Shown here in pieces: positions 16,489-24,358 of a stretch of DNA of 50,579 nt (the first letter of the stretch is position 1; every line of letters begins with the position of its first letter). The stretch is from Akkermansiaceae bacterium (GTDB lineage Bacteria > Verrucomicrobiota > Verrucomicrobiia > Verrucomicrobiales > Akkermansiaceae): NCBI GenBank assembly GCA_903878115.1, contig CAIRGO010000326.1:1-50579 (forward strand). Direction: 5' to 3'. A model generated the notes under the pieces. It saw only the letters and a list, made by a program, of their open reading frames with translations. It did no database searches and had not been told where the DNA came from. The position numbers and the translations under genes are program-made.

Positions 16489-18645
16489 ATGGTTGATGGA
16501 TCACAGACACTCCAGAAAAACTCGTTCCCGCGCTTATTAATCGGCGCGGCCTTGATATTTTGGGGTTGGATGGCAGAACTGCCCATCGTTGGGTTGGCTC
16601 TTGCCTTCCTGTTTGAAGGCCCGCAGTGGTTGACGATTCGTTGGAATTTTGGTGAAAAAGCCTACGTCCGCGCGTGGAGTCTATCGGTGCTAGCGATGAT
16701 ATTTAGTGGTTTCTTTCTGATCATCGATGGTGTGCGTCCAGAATCCGTTAGAATATTTGTTTCGTGGATGCCGATCTTGTTATTCCCTGTTCAATTCACA
16801 CAAGCATACGGATTTCAGCAGCAGATCCCGCTAAATACATTTTCTTACTTCTCGCGTAAAAAACTGGCCATTGATCGTGCGCTGGGTATGAGTGTCGAAC
16901 CGTTGATGATTTCCTTTACGCCAGTGTATTTTGTCATCTGTTTGCTTTTTTGTGCAGCAGGAAAAAATGCCTACAATCCGTTGTTTTTCCCCATAATGTT
17001 AATACTCTGTGTGTGGTGCCTATGGGCAACAGGAAGAAAATCTAGGCGGCGCAATACGGCCTTCGTTGTCGCACTGATCATAATGATGGCGGCAGCATTC
17101 ATAGGGCAATGGGGATTAATCAAAGTGCAGGAATTATTAAATGGTGGCTTTACTGGGAGCGCCATGGAACAAGGCGACACGTCGCAGTGGCAGCGTAGTA
17201 ATTCGAAGATTGGGCAAGTGGGGAAAATCAAGCAAAGTTCACGTATTCATTGGCGTCTAGAAACGCAACAAGGTGTGGCACCTGATTTATTGCGTACCGC
17301 AAGTTACAATCGTTATTTTCCGAGTGGACACTGGAGCTATGAAACACCACTGAATGAAACTCAAGAAAATGACTTTGAAGGTCTAGCGATTCCAGGTTTG
17401 GCCAATCGTAAAGAAAAGCCCAATGATGAAATTGCGCGCTATTATACGACATCTGACCAAGTAAATCTAGGCGAGGAATCTCGTGATGATCTCCCACGAT
17501 TCCTTCTACGTGGCTCAGTGCAGCCAGATTCGCTATTGCCGCTGCCAGGATCGATGCACACAATTTATCTAGCGGCACAGGATATGGAATACAATTCGAT
17601 CGGCAGCATCCGGATCACGCCTCTGCATGCAGTGATCGAAAGCGCCGTGCGTTGGAATGGTGCTATCGATACAGATGGGGTTCCATTTTTGGCAGAAGGA
17701 AAAAAACCATCAAGTGACGAAATATTACCGGAACAAGAACGTCAAGTGCTGGATGATATTGTCAATTCGTTAGGTCTTCGCTCAATGACTTTGGAGGATA
17801 AGGTGGCGACGCTGCGCTTGTATTTTTTGAAGAATTTTAGTTACACGACCTACCTAACGATTTCTTCGCAGCTGAATCGAAAACGAATGAAAGAAGAATC
17901 AGAGGAAAACTATCGAACGATGACTGGCCGCGATAGTGCATTGGCGCAATTCTTGTTAGAAGAGAAACGTGGACATTGCGAATATTTTGCCACTGCTACG
18001 ACTTTGCTATTGCGCGCTGCGGGTGAAAAAGCGCGTTACTGTGTTGGCTACTCAGTGCAAGAAAGTGACAAAAAAGCAGGGCAATATATACTTCGCGGTA
18101 CGCATGGCCACGCATGGAGTCGAGTCTGGAACGATCACACTAAGCGCTGGCTTGATGTGGACACCACTCCACCGTCGTGGGTGGCGATGGATGCCGCAGG
18201 AAGTAGTAAACTGCAGGCCGTGATCGATTATTTTCAACGCTTACGAGAAGACTTTACTGTATGGCGTATCCAACCAGTAAATCAAACAAGAGTGGGCTAT
18301 GCGATGGCAGCAATAGGCGCGCTATTGGCATTGCTCATTGGACGTATACTGTGGAAAACACGCACCAAAGTGGCTCGGCAAAAAAGCGAGAATCCTACTA
18401 TTGTGACAATCAAAACTCCTCTCTCTGAAATGGAGAAATGGTTAGTGGGGAAAATAGGTCATCGCGCAGCAGGCACTACCTACGCCCGCTGGTTAGCGCC
18501 TTTAGGTGAGAGAATGAATCCTGAGTTGGTAACCAAAGCCATTGCGATTCACAATCGACTTCGCTTCGATCCAGAAGCCGTCGATCCTTCGCTGCATCAA
18601 GATTTATCCGATATTTGTCGCAAGATTAAATCTGCAATGCCCTAA
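16489..18645 (+). CDS. TgpA-like membrane transglutaminase
   Basis: A 718-residue membrane protein. About residues 10-225 hold several membrane segments of the DUF3488 type. A periplasmic domain follows, with a transglutaminase-like core: GHCEYFA with Cys497, HGHAWSRVW with His541 and RWLDVDTTP with Asp556, making a complete catalytic triad. A late membrane segment near residue 610 and a cytoplasmic tail finish it. Relatives sit with MoxR ATPase and DUF58 genes and act in the envelope; here a DUF58 gene lies about 23 kb away at 41257. Start taken at 16489 (MVDGSQ), because the longer frame overlaps the divergent gene. Confidence 0.85.
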   Translation: MVDGSQTLQKNSFPRLLIGAALIFWGWMAELPIVGLALAFLFEGPQWLTIRWNFGEKAYVRAWSLSVLAMIFSGFFLIIDGVRPESVRIFVSWMPILLFPVQFTQAYGFQQQIPLNTFSYFSRKKLAIDRALGMSVEPLMISFTPVYFVICLLFCAAGKNAYNPLFFPIMLILCVWCLWATGRKSRRRNTAFVVALIIMMAAAFIGQWGLIKVQELLNGGFTGSAMEQGDTSQWQRSNSKIGQVGKIKQSSRIHWRLETQQGVAPDLLRTASYNRYFPSGHWSYETPLNETQENDFEGLAIPGLANRKEKPNDEIARYYTTSDQVNLGEESRDDLPRFLLRGSVQPDSLLPLPGSMHTIYLAAQDMEYNSIGSIRITPLHAVIESAVRWNGAIDTDGVPFLAEGKKPSSDEILPEQERQVLDDIVNSLGLRSMTLEDKVATLRLYFLKNFSYTTYLTISSQLNRKRMKEESEENYRTMTGRDSALAQFLLEEKRGHCEYFATATTLLLRAAGEKARYCVGYSVQESDKKAGQYILRGTHGHAWSRVWNDHTKRWLDVDTTPPSWVAMDAAGSSKLQAVIDYFQRLREDFTVWRIQPVNQTRVGYAMAAIGALLALLIGRILWKTRTKVARQKSENPTIVTIKTPLSEMEKWLVGKIGHRAAGTTYARWLAPLGERMNPELVTKAIAIHNRLRFDPEAVDPSLHQDLSDICRKIKSAMP

Positions 18646-18655
18646 ACAGAACCAT

Positions 18656-19327
18656 TTATTTCGTCGCTACATACATACTAACGACGCCAAATGTCAGCGT
18701 TTCTACTTCAGCGGATGTATAGTGATTGTCGCGCATCAATTGGCACATCACTTCGCCTTGAGGAAATTGCTCGATGGAAGCGCCGAGATACTCGTAAGCA
18801 TCTTTTTGTTGCGTAATCCATCCAGCTACGCGTGGTAAAATGTTGTGTAAGTACCAACGATAGGGGGCGCGCAGGATTCCGTTAGGTAGTGAAAAATCCA
18901 ATACCAATAATTTTCCACCTGATCGCAACACGCGATTCATTTCCTTTAACGCCGCCGGGTAATCCGCCATATTTCGCAGTCCGAATGCCACCGTGACCAC
19001 ATCAAAACTTGCATCAGCATATGGCAAGTGGAGCGCATCCGCTACCATAGTTTTACGCATTCCTCGCTGTGATGCATGCTCTAACATTTCTGCGCAAAAA
19101 TCAGTGGCAGTGATATCGATTGAAGGACATGTATCTTGAATTTCTAACGCTAAATCACCAGTGCCACTGGCGACATCAAGCAAGTTGTTTGCATTCCATT
19201 GTCGGATTTTCCATGCAACGCGTTTTCTCCACCACACATCCATGCCGCAGCTCATTACATGATTTGCCATCACATATCGATCGGCAATGCGGGCAAAAGC
19301 ATCTTTTACATATACGGCGTCAGGCAT
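18656..19327 (-). CDS. ubiE: Demethylmenaquinone/ubiquinone methyltransferase
   Basis: A 223-residue SAM-dependent C-methyltransferase for the last step of menaquinone (or a step of ubiquinone) synthesis. It opens with VKDAFARIADRYVMANHVMSCGMDVWWR, typical of UbiE/MenG. The SAM-binding motif is LLDVASGTGDLAL (about 49-61), then TATDFCAEML, and DVVTVAFGLRNMADYPAALKEMNRVLRSGGKLLVLDFS. Length is normal. It converges on the transglutaminase gene with 10 bases between stops. In Verrucomicrobiota the quinone is likely menaquinone; this is family knowledge. Confidence 0.93.
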   Translation of the reverse strand: MPDAVYVKDAFARIADRYVMANHVMSCGMDVWWRKRVAWKIRQWNANNLLDVASGTGDLALEIQDTCPSIDITATDFCAEMLEHASQRGMRKTMVADALHLPYADASFDVVTVAFGLRNMADYPAALKEMNRVLRSGGKLLVLDFSLPNGILRAPYRWYLHNILPRVAGWITQQKDAYEYLGASIEQFPQGEVMCQLMRDNHYTSAEVETLTFGVVSMYVATK

Positions 19328-19369
19328 GACTATCGATAGCGCAGCTTGCAGTGCCGTGCAACTATTTAG

Positions 19370-20128
19370 CTATTTTTTAACCTCCGGATCACGAGAGGCA
19401 TCTCCCATCAATTTCGATAGCAGCGGTTCCATAGCTTGTGCCCATAGTCTGGCACCTTCGGGATTGGGATGCAGCCAATCTGGCATGAGTTCTTTTTTGA
19501 TTTTGCCATCCGCTTCTAAATAGATCCCATTGACATCGCAAAAGAACACATGTTGGTCATCGGCGAGTTTCATCGCGATGGCTGATGCGGCATCGAGCAC
19601 CGCCCGATGCTCGGTGGGCCCAGGACCACCGTAAGCGCCGGGAAAACAACGCAGTAGCAAAATTTTCGCATCGGGACATTTTTCGCGCATCACCGCTATG
19701 ATTGCCTTGATGCCACCAGCAATCTGCTCACCACTATGATGAGTTGGGTAATTTTTTGCGTCTGCATTATTGGTGCCAATCATTAAAGTGATCACTTTTG
19801 GTGATTGCCCTAACAATTCACCATTTTGCAAATTCCATATAATGTTCTCGGTGCGTGCCCCACTATATCCAAGATTGATCGCCTTACGTGGTGCGAAGTA
19901 TTGCTGCCAAATTGGTTGAAATGCTGGTTTTTCAAAATTGTGGGTAATGGAATCGCCGACCATGATGAGATCGAATTTCTCCTTTGCAATTGCCTCACAT
20001 TTTTGCAGATGACGTTGTTCCGTGCCTCGCTGTTGAACCGCTATCTCTGCTGGGTTTTTCTGCGCGAACATTGGCGAAAATGGTAGTGTCATCGCCATCA
20101 AAATACCACGATACAAATGATGTTGCAT
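19370..20128 (-). CDS. Secreted SGNH/GDSL hydrolase
   Basis: A 252-residue esterase of the SGNH fold, similar to platelet-activating-factor acetylhydrolase beta/gamma-like proteins. It has an N-terminal signal peptide (about 1-22). The block I motif is MVGDSITHNF with the catalytic Ser, block II the Gly in NLGYSGARTENI, block III GTNN, and block V DWLHPNPEG with the Asp-His pair. Such proteins often deacetylate glycans, so a role with other envelope or polysaccharide enzymes in the window is plausible but unproven. It lies downstream of tRNA-Val on the same strand. Confidence 0.85.
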   Translation of the reverse strand: MQHHLYRGILMAMTLPFSPMFAQKNPAEIAVQQRGTEQRHLQKCEAIAKEKFDLIMVGDSITHNFEKPAFQPIWQQYFAPRKAINLGYSGARTENIIWNLQNGELLGQSPKVITLMIGTNNADAKNYPTHHSGEQIAGGIKAIIAVMREKCPDAKILLLRCFPGAYGGPGPTEHRAVLDAASAIAMKLADDQHVFFCDVNGIYLEADGKIKKELMPDWLHPNPEGARLWAQAMEPLLSKLMGDASRDPEVKK

Positions 20129-20253
20129 GGCTGAGACTGTCCTGTCACGAGGCAGTCGTCAAGGCGAGTTCATGAAGCTGTTGTTTTTTAATGACCTATA
20201 AGGTGGATTTAAATCGGATCAAAAAACTGAAACACGTGTAGCATATAGAAAAA

Positions 20254-20328
20254 TGGTGCGCGATGCAGGGTTTGAACCTGCGACTTCTTGCGTGTGAAGC
20301 AAGCGCTCTACCACTGAGCTAATCGCGC
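20254..20328 (-). tRNA. tRNA-Val (anticodon CAC)
   Basis: Reading the minus strand from 20328, the acceptor arm GCGCGAT pairs perfectly with ATCGCGC at 20258-20264. The D arm carries TAGCTCAGTGGTAGAGC. The anticodon arm CTTGC-TTCACAC-GCAAG gives anticodon CAC, which reads the Val codon GUG. The T loop TTCAAAC is canonical. The 3' CCA is encoded (20254-20256). Length is 75 bases including CCA. Confidence 0.95.
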
Positions 20329-20347
20329 TAATCAATTGGGGAGGGGG

Positions 20348-20376
20348 GTTATGTGAAAGGGGGGGGGATTTTGCAA
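20348..20376 (-). promoter_or_regulatory. Possible tRNA-Val promoter with a nine-C spacer
   Basis: On the minus strand, TTGCAA (20371-20376) and CATAAC (20348-20353) are 17 bases apart and the latter is 19 bases before the tRNA 5' end, fitting sigma-70 spacing. The spacer contains a run of nine C on the minus strand. The boxes match consensus only partly, so this is a candidate. Confidence 0.4.
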
Positions 20377-20403
20377 GGCAAAATGATTCTCCTCAGAAAA
20401 TTG

Positions 20404-21207
20404 TTAGACTTTGCGTGGGCGACTTGACATCACCAATCGTAATAGAGCTAAGGGAATGAGTGAGATGCCAGCAGCTGCTAAGGCGATTTTCCATCCCGGA
20501 TAAAGCCGTGCTTGCTTGCGATCCATGGCTGCGATCGCTTCTGCCACGACTTGCTCTTTACTGACATAAAATGATTCGCGCAGTCCATGCATCGCTACGT
20601 CTTCGGTACGTGCTGCGACTTTTCCAAACTCGGTGTGCACGGGGCCGGGACATACCGCGAGAACGGAAATATTGTGATCACGAAGTTCAATACGCAATGC
20701 CTCGGAAAAGCTCGATACATATGCTTTGGTGGCAGCATAAACTGCAAAATCTGGCATCGGCAAGAGGCTAGCAAGAGAGCTGATATTGATGATCGAGCCT
20801 TGCGACTTCTCGATCATGTGCGGTAAAAAAAGATGTGTGAGATGGGTGAGTCCTTCCATGTTCACGCGCATCATGGTTTCGAGTTTTGACCACTCGGCTT
20901 CTTCAAAAGTGCCGTAATCTCCTAGGCCAGCATTATTGATCAGGCAATCGGGATAAAGGGATTTTTCTTGGAGAGTGGTGGCGAGTTGATGTCGTTGCTC
21001 GGCACCAGATAAATCGGCTTCGAAGCAGCGGATTATGATGCCATGATCACGGACTAATTCGCTGGCGAGAGTTGCGAGACGGTCGCCACGCCTTGCGACC
21101 AATACCATTGATTGGCAACGATGTACTAGTTGGCGAGCAAACTCTTCACCGAGGCCAGAAGAGGCCCCGGTGATGAGAAGACAGTCGATGTCTTTTTCGG
21201 ATGGCAT
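20404..21207 (-). CDS. Short-chain dehydrogenase/reductase
   Basis: A 267-residue classical SDR oxidoreductase. It has the NAD(P) loop TGASSGLGEEFA (about 14-25), INNAG, a serine in NISSLAS, and the catalytic YAATK (Tyr and Lys). Residues about 235-258 form a hydrophobic segment (IALAAAGISLIPLALLRLVM), so the C-terminus is probably membrane-anchored, as in several DltE-like or short-chain reductases acting on lipids. Substrate is unknown. The start is preceded by CTAACAA instead of a Shine-Dalgarno sequence. It lies between tRNA-Val and an unknown gene on the same strand. Confidence 0.88.
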   Translation of the reverse strand: MPSEKDIDCLLITGASSGLGEEFARQLVHRCQSMVLVARRGDRLATLASELVRDHGIIIRCFEADLSGAEQRHQLATTLQEKSLYPDCLINNAGLGDYGTFEEAEWSKLETMMRVNMEGLTHLTHLFLPHMIEKSQGSIINISSLASLLPMPDFAVYAATKAYVSSFSEALRIELRDHNISVLAVCPGPVHTEFGKVAARTEDVAMHGLRESFYVSKEQVVAEAIAAMDRKQARLYPGWKIALAAAGISLIPLALLRLVMSSRPRKV

Positions 21208-21237
21208 TTTTTTGTTAGTTAAGTATCTAACGCAATG

Positions 21238-21657
21238 TTAGATTGGTTGGCCTTCTGCATTCACTTGAAGAATGCGAATCGGTAGGCGTTGCATGACTTC
21301 ACCATCGCAACCGATATCTACGGAGTAGATGCCAGCGTGCTGGAAGCGCAGCCCTTGAAGATTAAGGATCAAGTTACGTGTAAGGAACGGAACATTTCCA
21401 GGAAGTGTGACATCGAACTCAGGCTCGATCGGCATATTGTTAGGGTCGAGAGGATTGCCGTCCTCGTCGATGATATTGATCGAGAGCTTATGACGTCCGC
21501 TGTCCTCAGGAGTAAAGCAGAAGCGCAAAGCAAGAGCGCAATGAGGATGAACTACTGGCAAAGCTCGAGCAGCGAGAGTATCGAAAACGCCAGTCACCAC
21601 AAGTTTGCCTTGGTAGTCAGCAGCGAAGTCACAGAGGGAAGCAATTTGAATATCCAT
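21238..21657 (-). CDS. Unrecognised 139-residue protein (DUF6941-like)
   Basis: A small, mostly beta-strand protein beginning MDIQIASLCDFAADYQGKLVVTGVFDTL. The opening pattern of a strand ending in a Cys-Asp, then GKLVVTGVFD, recalls the DUF6941 proteins of unknown function, but this is by memory only. It continues with FCFTPEDSGRHKLSINIIDEDGNPL and ends with FQHAGIYSVDIGCDGE, which reads like an immunoglobulin-like beta sandwich. No signal peptide or membrane segment is seen. It is followed 31 bases later by the SDR gene, and could be cotranscribed with it. Confidence 0.6.
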   Translation of the reverse strand: MDIQIASLCDFAADYQGKLVVTGVFDTLAARALPVVHPHCALALRFCFTPEDSGRHKLSINIIDEDGNPLDPNNMPIEPEFDVTLPGNVPFLTRNLILNLQGLRFQHAGIYSVDIGCDGEVMQRLPIRILQVNAEGQPI

Positions 21658-21783
21658 AATTGATTAGGTTCTATAGTGTTAAAACGGCACAATAATCGTG
21701 CGCGGAGCACTTTCTTAGAGCATTTCCATCGCACGTCCAGTACGGAATGTGGAAATTTCGTACAAACGCCTATACATGGAGTA

Positions 21784-21804
21784 TTAATTTGCGAGGCAAA
21801 TTAA
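21784..21804 (-). terminator. Nine-base perfect hairpin at the end of infA
   Basis: TTAATTTGC (21784-21792) and GCAAATTAA (21796-21804) form a perfect stem with a three-base loop that includes the infA stop codon. The stem is AU-rich and no T run follows, so it could be a weak terminator or an mRNA end stabiliser. Confidence 0.4.
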
Positions 21805-22154
21805 CCTACGCGGAAAACAATGCGCGCTTTGCTCGTGTCGTAAGGTGACATTTCCATGCGAACCACATCTCCTACCACGAGGCGGATGAAGCGTTTGCGC
21901 ATTTTTCCAGAAATGTGAGCAAGCAATTCGTGGCCATTGGTAAGTTTTACCTTAAACATAGTGCCAGCAAGAACAGCCGAAACTGTGCCTTCCACTTCGA
22001 TTGCCTTATCTTCGCCGCCCTTGATGCCTTTACGAATTTTTGGACCAGCGTCAGGACGCGGTCCAGTGGGGCGTGCAGATCGGCCATGGGGCGACCGGCT
22101 CGGTCTATTAAAATTTGCCATTTGATTTTTATTCGAATCCTCTCTCTGTGCCAT
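21801..22154 (-). CDS. infA: Translation initiation factor IF-1 with N-terminal extension
   Basis: The C-terminal 70 residues are IF-1: [56 protein letters not shown], the OB-fold that binds the ribosomal A site during initiation. Normal IF-1 is about 72 residues; this frame gives 117, with an Arg/Pro/Gly-rich extension of about 46 residues. A second ATG at 22121 still leaves about 35 extra residues. The extension is basic and likely unstructured, so it may touch rRNA. No Shine-Dalgarno sequence precedes either ATG. It is divergent from rplM across a 195-base region. Confidence 0.9.
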   Translation of the reverse strand: MAQREDSNKNQMANFNRPSRSPHGRSARPTGPRPDAGPKIRKGIKGGEDKAIEVEGTVSAVLAGTMFKVKLTNGHELLAHISGKMRKRFIRLVVGDVVRMEMSPYDTSKARIVFRVG

Positions 22155-22248
22155 AAAAAATTATTCGTTACGGCTCAAGGACTCTCTCGATTTTTTAGCT
22201 ATTGGCAATCCTAAAATAAAAAAATCGATATTTTTTTGAGATTTTCCA

Positions 22249-22277
22249 TTGACATCCCACATTTAGCCACCTAGTTT
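22249..22277 (+). promoter_or_regulatory. Probable promoter of the L13-S9 operon
   Basis: TTGACA at 22249-22254 is a perfect -35 box. A weak -10, TAGTTT, lies 17 bases downstream (22272-22277). This gives a leader of about 65 bases before rplM. Confidence 0.5.
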
Positions 22278-22349
22278 TTGCGCCCCTCACACCGCCTCAA
22301 GGTCGGTATTAATCTATTCAACACACATTACTCCGCACATTCCGTTTAT

Positions 22350-22781
22350 ATGAAGACTTATTCCGCCAAGCCACAAGACGTGCAACGCACCTGGCATATC
22401 ATCGACGCTAAGGACAAAATCCTCGGTGCTGTTGCCGTAGAAGCTGCTTGCTTACTCCGTGGCAAGCATAAGCCAATTTTCACCACTCACATCGATACGG
22501 GTGATTTTGTCGTGATCATCAATGCCGATCAAGTTCGTCTCAGCGGACAAAAAGAAACGGACAAAATTTACACCCGCTTCACTGGCTTCGTAGGCGGTAA
22601 AAAAGTTGAGACTCCACGTATGGTGCGTAAGCGTCGTCCTGTGTTGATGTTAGAGCGCGCTGTTTGGGGCATGCTTCCGAAAGGCAGCCTCGGTCGTCAG
22701 CAATACACCAAGCTTAAAGTATATGCAGGTGTGGATCATCCACATGCCGCACAATCACCAGTCGAGCGCATCGTTGGCTAA
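22350..22781 (+). CDS. rplM: 50S ribosomal protein L13
   Basis: A 143-residue component of the large ribosomal subunit. The start at 22350 gives MKTYSAKPQDVQRTWHIIDAKDKILG, which matches the family, and the longer upstream frame does not. GFVGGKKVETPRMVRKRRPVLMLERAVWGMLPKGSLGRQQYTKLKVYAGVDHPHAAQSP is the typical L13 core and end. The first gene of the L13-S9 operon, with 29 bases to rpsI. The 20 bases before the start contain no Shine-Dalgarno sequence, unusual for a ribosomal protein gene. Confidence 0.97.
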   Translation: MKTYSAKPQDVQRTWHIIDAKDKILGAVAVEAACLLRGKHKPIFTTHIDTGDFVVIINADQVRLSGQKETDKIYTRFTGFVGGKKVETPRMVRKRRPVLMLERAVWGMLPKGSLGRQQYTKLKVYAGVDHPHAAQSPVERIVG

Positions 22782-22810
22782 TCATTTTTCATTACTATCT
22801 AATCTACTCC

Positions 22811-23206
22811 ATGAGCGAAATCACCACAGCATCTGCCACAGGTCGCCGCAAAAACGCGATCGCCCACGTATGGCTTTCCCAAGGTTCCGGCCAGATCATC
22901 ATCAACGGTCGCACGTTTGAAGAATATCTGCCTACGATCCCTCTGCAAAACACTGTTCTTCTTCCTTTCCAACACGGTCATCTCATCAATAAGTTTGACG
23001 TGAAAGTAGTGGCAAAAGGCGGTGGCATTCACGGCCAAGTCGGCGCGATCAGCCTCGGTATTTCTCGTGCTCTTGTTCAACTCGACCCTGAGATTCGCAA
23101 ATTGATTAAGCCACACGGTCTGTTGACTCGTGATGGTCGTATGAAAGAGCGTAAAAAAGCAGGCCGTCCAGGAGCTCGTAAACGCTTCCAGTTCTCGAAA
23201 CGTTAA
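22811..23206 (+). CDS. rpsI: 30S ribosomal protein S9
   Basis: A 131-residue small-subunit protein whose C-terminal tail contacts tRNA in the P site. The features are ATGRRKNAIAHVWL near the start, GGGIHGQVGAISLGISRALV, then the basic end KERKKAGRPGARKRFQFSKR. It follows rplM and ends before a strong terminator, closing the operon. The sequence before the start is TCTAATCTACTCC, again without a purine-rich ribosome-binding site. Confidence 0.97.
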   Translation: MSEITTASATGRRKNAIAHVWLSQGSGQIIINGRTFEEYLPTIPLQNTVLLPFQHGHLINKFDVKVVAKGGGIHGQVGAISLGISRALVQLDPEIRKLIKPHGLLTRDGRMKERKKAGRPGARKRFQFSKR

Positions 23207-23227
23207 TTCGATATTTTATTTTACCAA

Positions 23228-23257
23228 GCCGCACCGTTACTGGTGCGGCTTTTTTTT
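23228..23257 (+). terminator. Rho-independent terminator of the L13-S9 operon
   Basis: GCCGCACC (23228-23235) and GGTGCGGC (23242-23249) form an eight-base GC-rich stem with a six-base loop, followed by eight T. It lies 22 bases after the rpsI stop. Confidence 0.92.
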
Positions 23258-23270
23258 GTTATATTTTAAA

Positions 23271-23293
23271 TGGAGCGCGGACTTCAGTCCGCA
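23271..23293. repeat. REP-like palindrome GCGGACT-TC-AGTCCGC
   Basis: A perfect seven-base inverted repeat with a two-base loop at 23277-23292, in the 109-base gap between the operon terminator and the aldo/keto reductase. The sequence resembles short GCGGACTTCAGTCCGC elements that recur in various genomes. Only one copy was seen in this window. Confidence 0.5.
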
Positions 23294-23365
23294 TCTTCTC
23301 CCAATCACCCCGCATTATTTTTTTTCTTGTTTGCTGCTACTATTATCCCACACACTCATTGGCAG

Positions 23366-24349
23366 ATGATTGATTATCGCCGCTGTGGGAATTCTGGTTT
23401 GTTGCTTCCTGAAATTTCGTTAGGATTATGGCATAACTTTGGTGATGTAGATAACTTCAGCGAAGCTCGTAAAATCATTTTGCGTGCCTTTGATCAAGGT
23501 ATTACACACTATGATCTCGCTAATAATTATGGACCACCACCTGGGTCTGCGGAATCCAACTTCGGTAAAGTACTAGCTTCTGATCTTGCGTTACATCGAG
23601 ATGAAATCATCATTTCTACAAAAGCTGGACACGAAATGTGGAGAGGTCCTTATGGAGAATGGGGATCACGGAAACATTTGCTTACATCGCTTGATCAATC
23701 TCTCAAGCGCATGGGTATTCCTTACGTTGATATTTTTTACTCACATCGTCCAGATCCTAATACTCCGTTGGAGGAAACTATGTCGGCACTGGCAACGGCT
23801 GTTTCCTCTGGTCGCGCTTTGTATGTGGGGTTATCAAAATATCCGTTAGATATGCTGCAACAAGCGGTGGAAATTCTGCGCTCGATGGGAGTGCGCACTC
23901 TTGTCTATCAACCACCATATTCCATTCTCAATCGCTGGCCAGAAGCGGAAGGAATTCATGATTGGTTGGCCGATCATGGAATAGGTTCTGTGGTATTTAG
24001 TCCACTAGCGCAGGGGATGTTGACGCCAAAATACGTGGCAGGTATCCCTGCTGGTTCGCGTGCAGCACGGCCTGAAGGATTTTTGCAGGAGAAGCAAGTT
24101 CTGGCATCGCAGCTAAAAATTCAGCAACTCAATGCCCTAGCAGAATCGTTAGATATGCCACTGCATCATCTGGCATTGCGGTGGACCTTACAACAACGAG
24201 GCGTTACTTCAGCGATTATCGGAGCGCGCACAGTGTCTCAACTCGATGATAATCTTCAAGGACTTACTACCCCACTTTTGAGTGCTGATCTATTAGAACA
24301 AATCAACTGGATCAGCCCTGCGGTGCGTAAAGCAGATGCAGAAGCCTAA
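23366..24349 (+). CDS. yghZ: Aldo/keto reductase, YghZ/Gpr-like
   Basis: A 327-residue NADPH-dependent aldo/keto reductase of the YghZ group, which reduces L-glyceraldehyde 3-phosphate and related carbonyls. It begins MIDYRRCGNSGLLLPEISLGLWHNFGD, close to the family. The catalytic residues are the Asp in THYDLANNYG with its Tyr, the Lys in IISTKAG and the His in DIFYSHRPD. The insert GPPPGSAESNFGKVL is typical. Start fixed at 23366 by the family N-terminus; the longer frame includes a hydrophobic stretch not seen in relatives. It is followed by a peptidase gene after 9 bases, so the two probably form one operon. Confidence 0.93.
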   Translation: MIDYRRCGNSGLLLPEISLGLWHNFGDVDNFSEARKIILRAFDQGITHYDLANNYGPPPGSAESNFGKVLASDLALHRDEIIISTKAGHEMWRGPYGEWGSRKHLLTSLDQSLKRMGIPYVDIFYSHRPDPNTPLEETMSALATAVSSGRALYVGLSKYPLDMLQQAVEILRSMGVRTLVYQPPYSILNRWPEAEGIHDWLADHGIGSVVFSPLAQGMLTPKYVAGIPAGSRAARPEGFLQEKQVLASQLKIQQLNALAESLDMPLHHLALRWTLQQRGVTSAIIGARTVSQLDDNLQGLTTPLLSADLLEQINWISPAVRKADAEA

Positions 24350-24358
24350 CAATTATTT

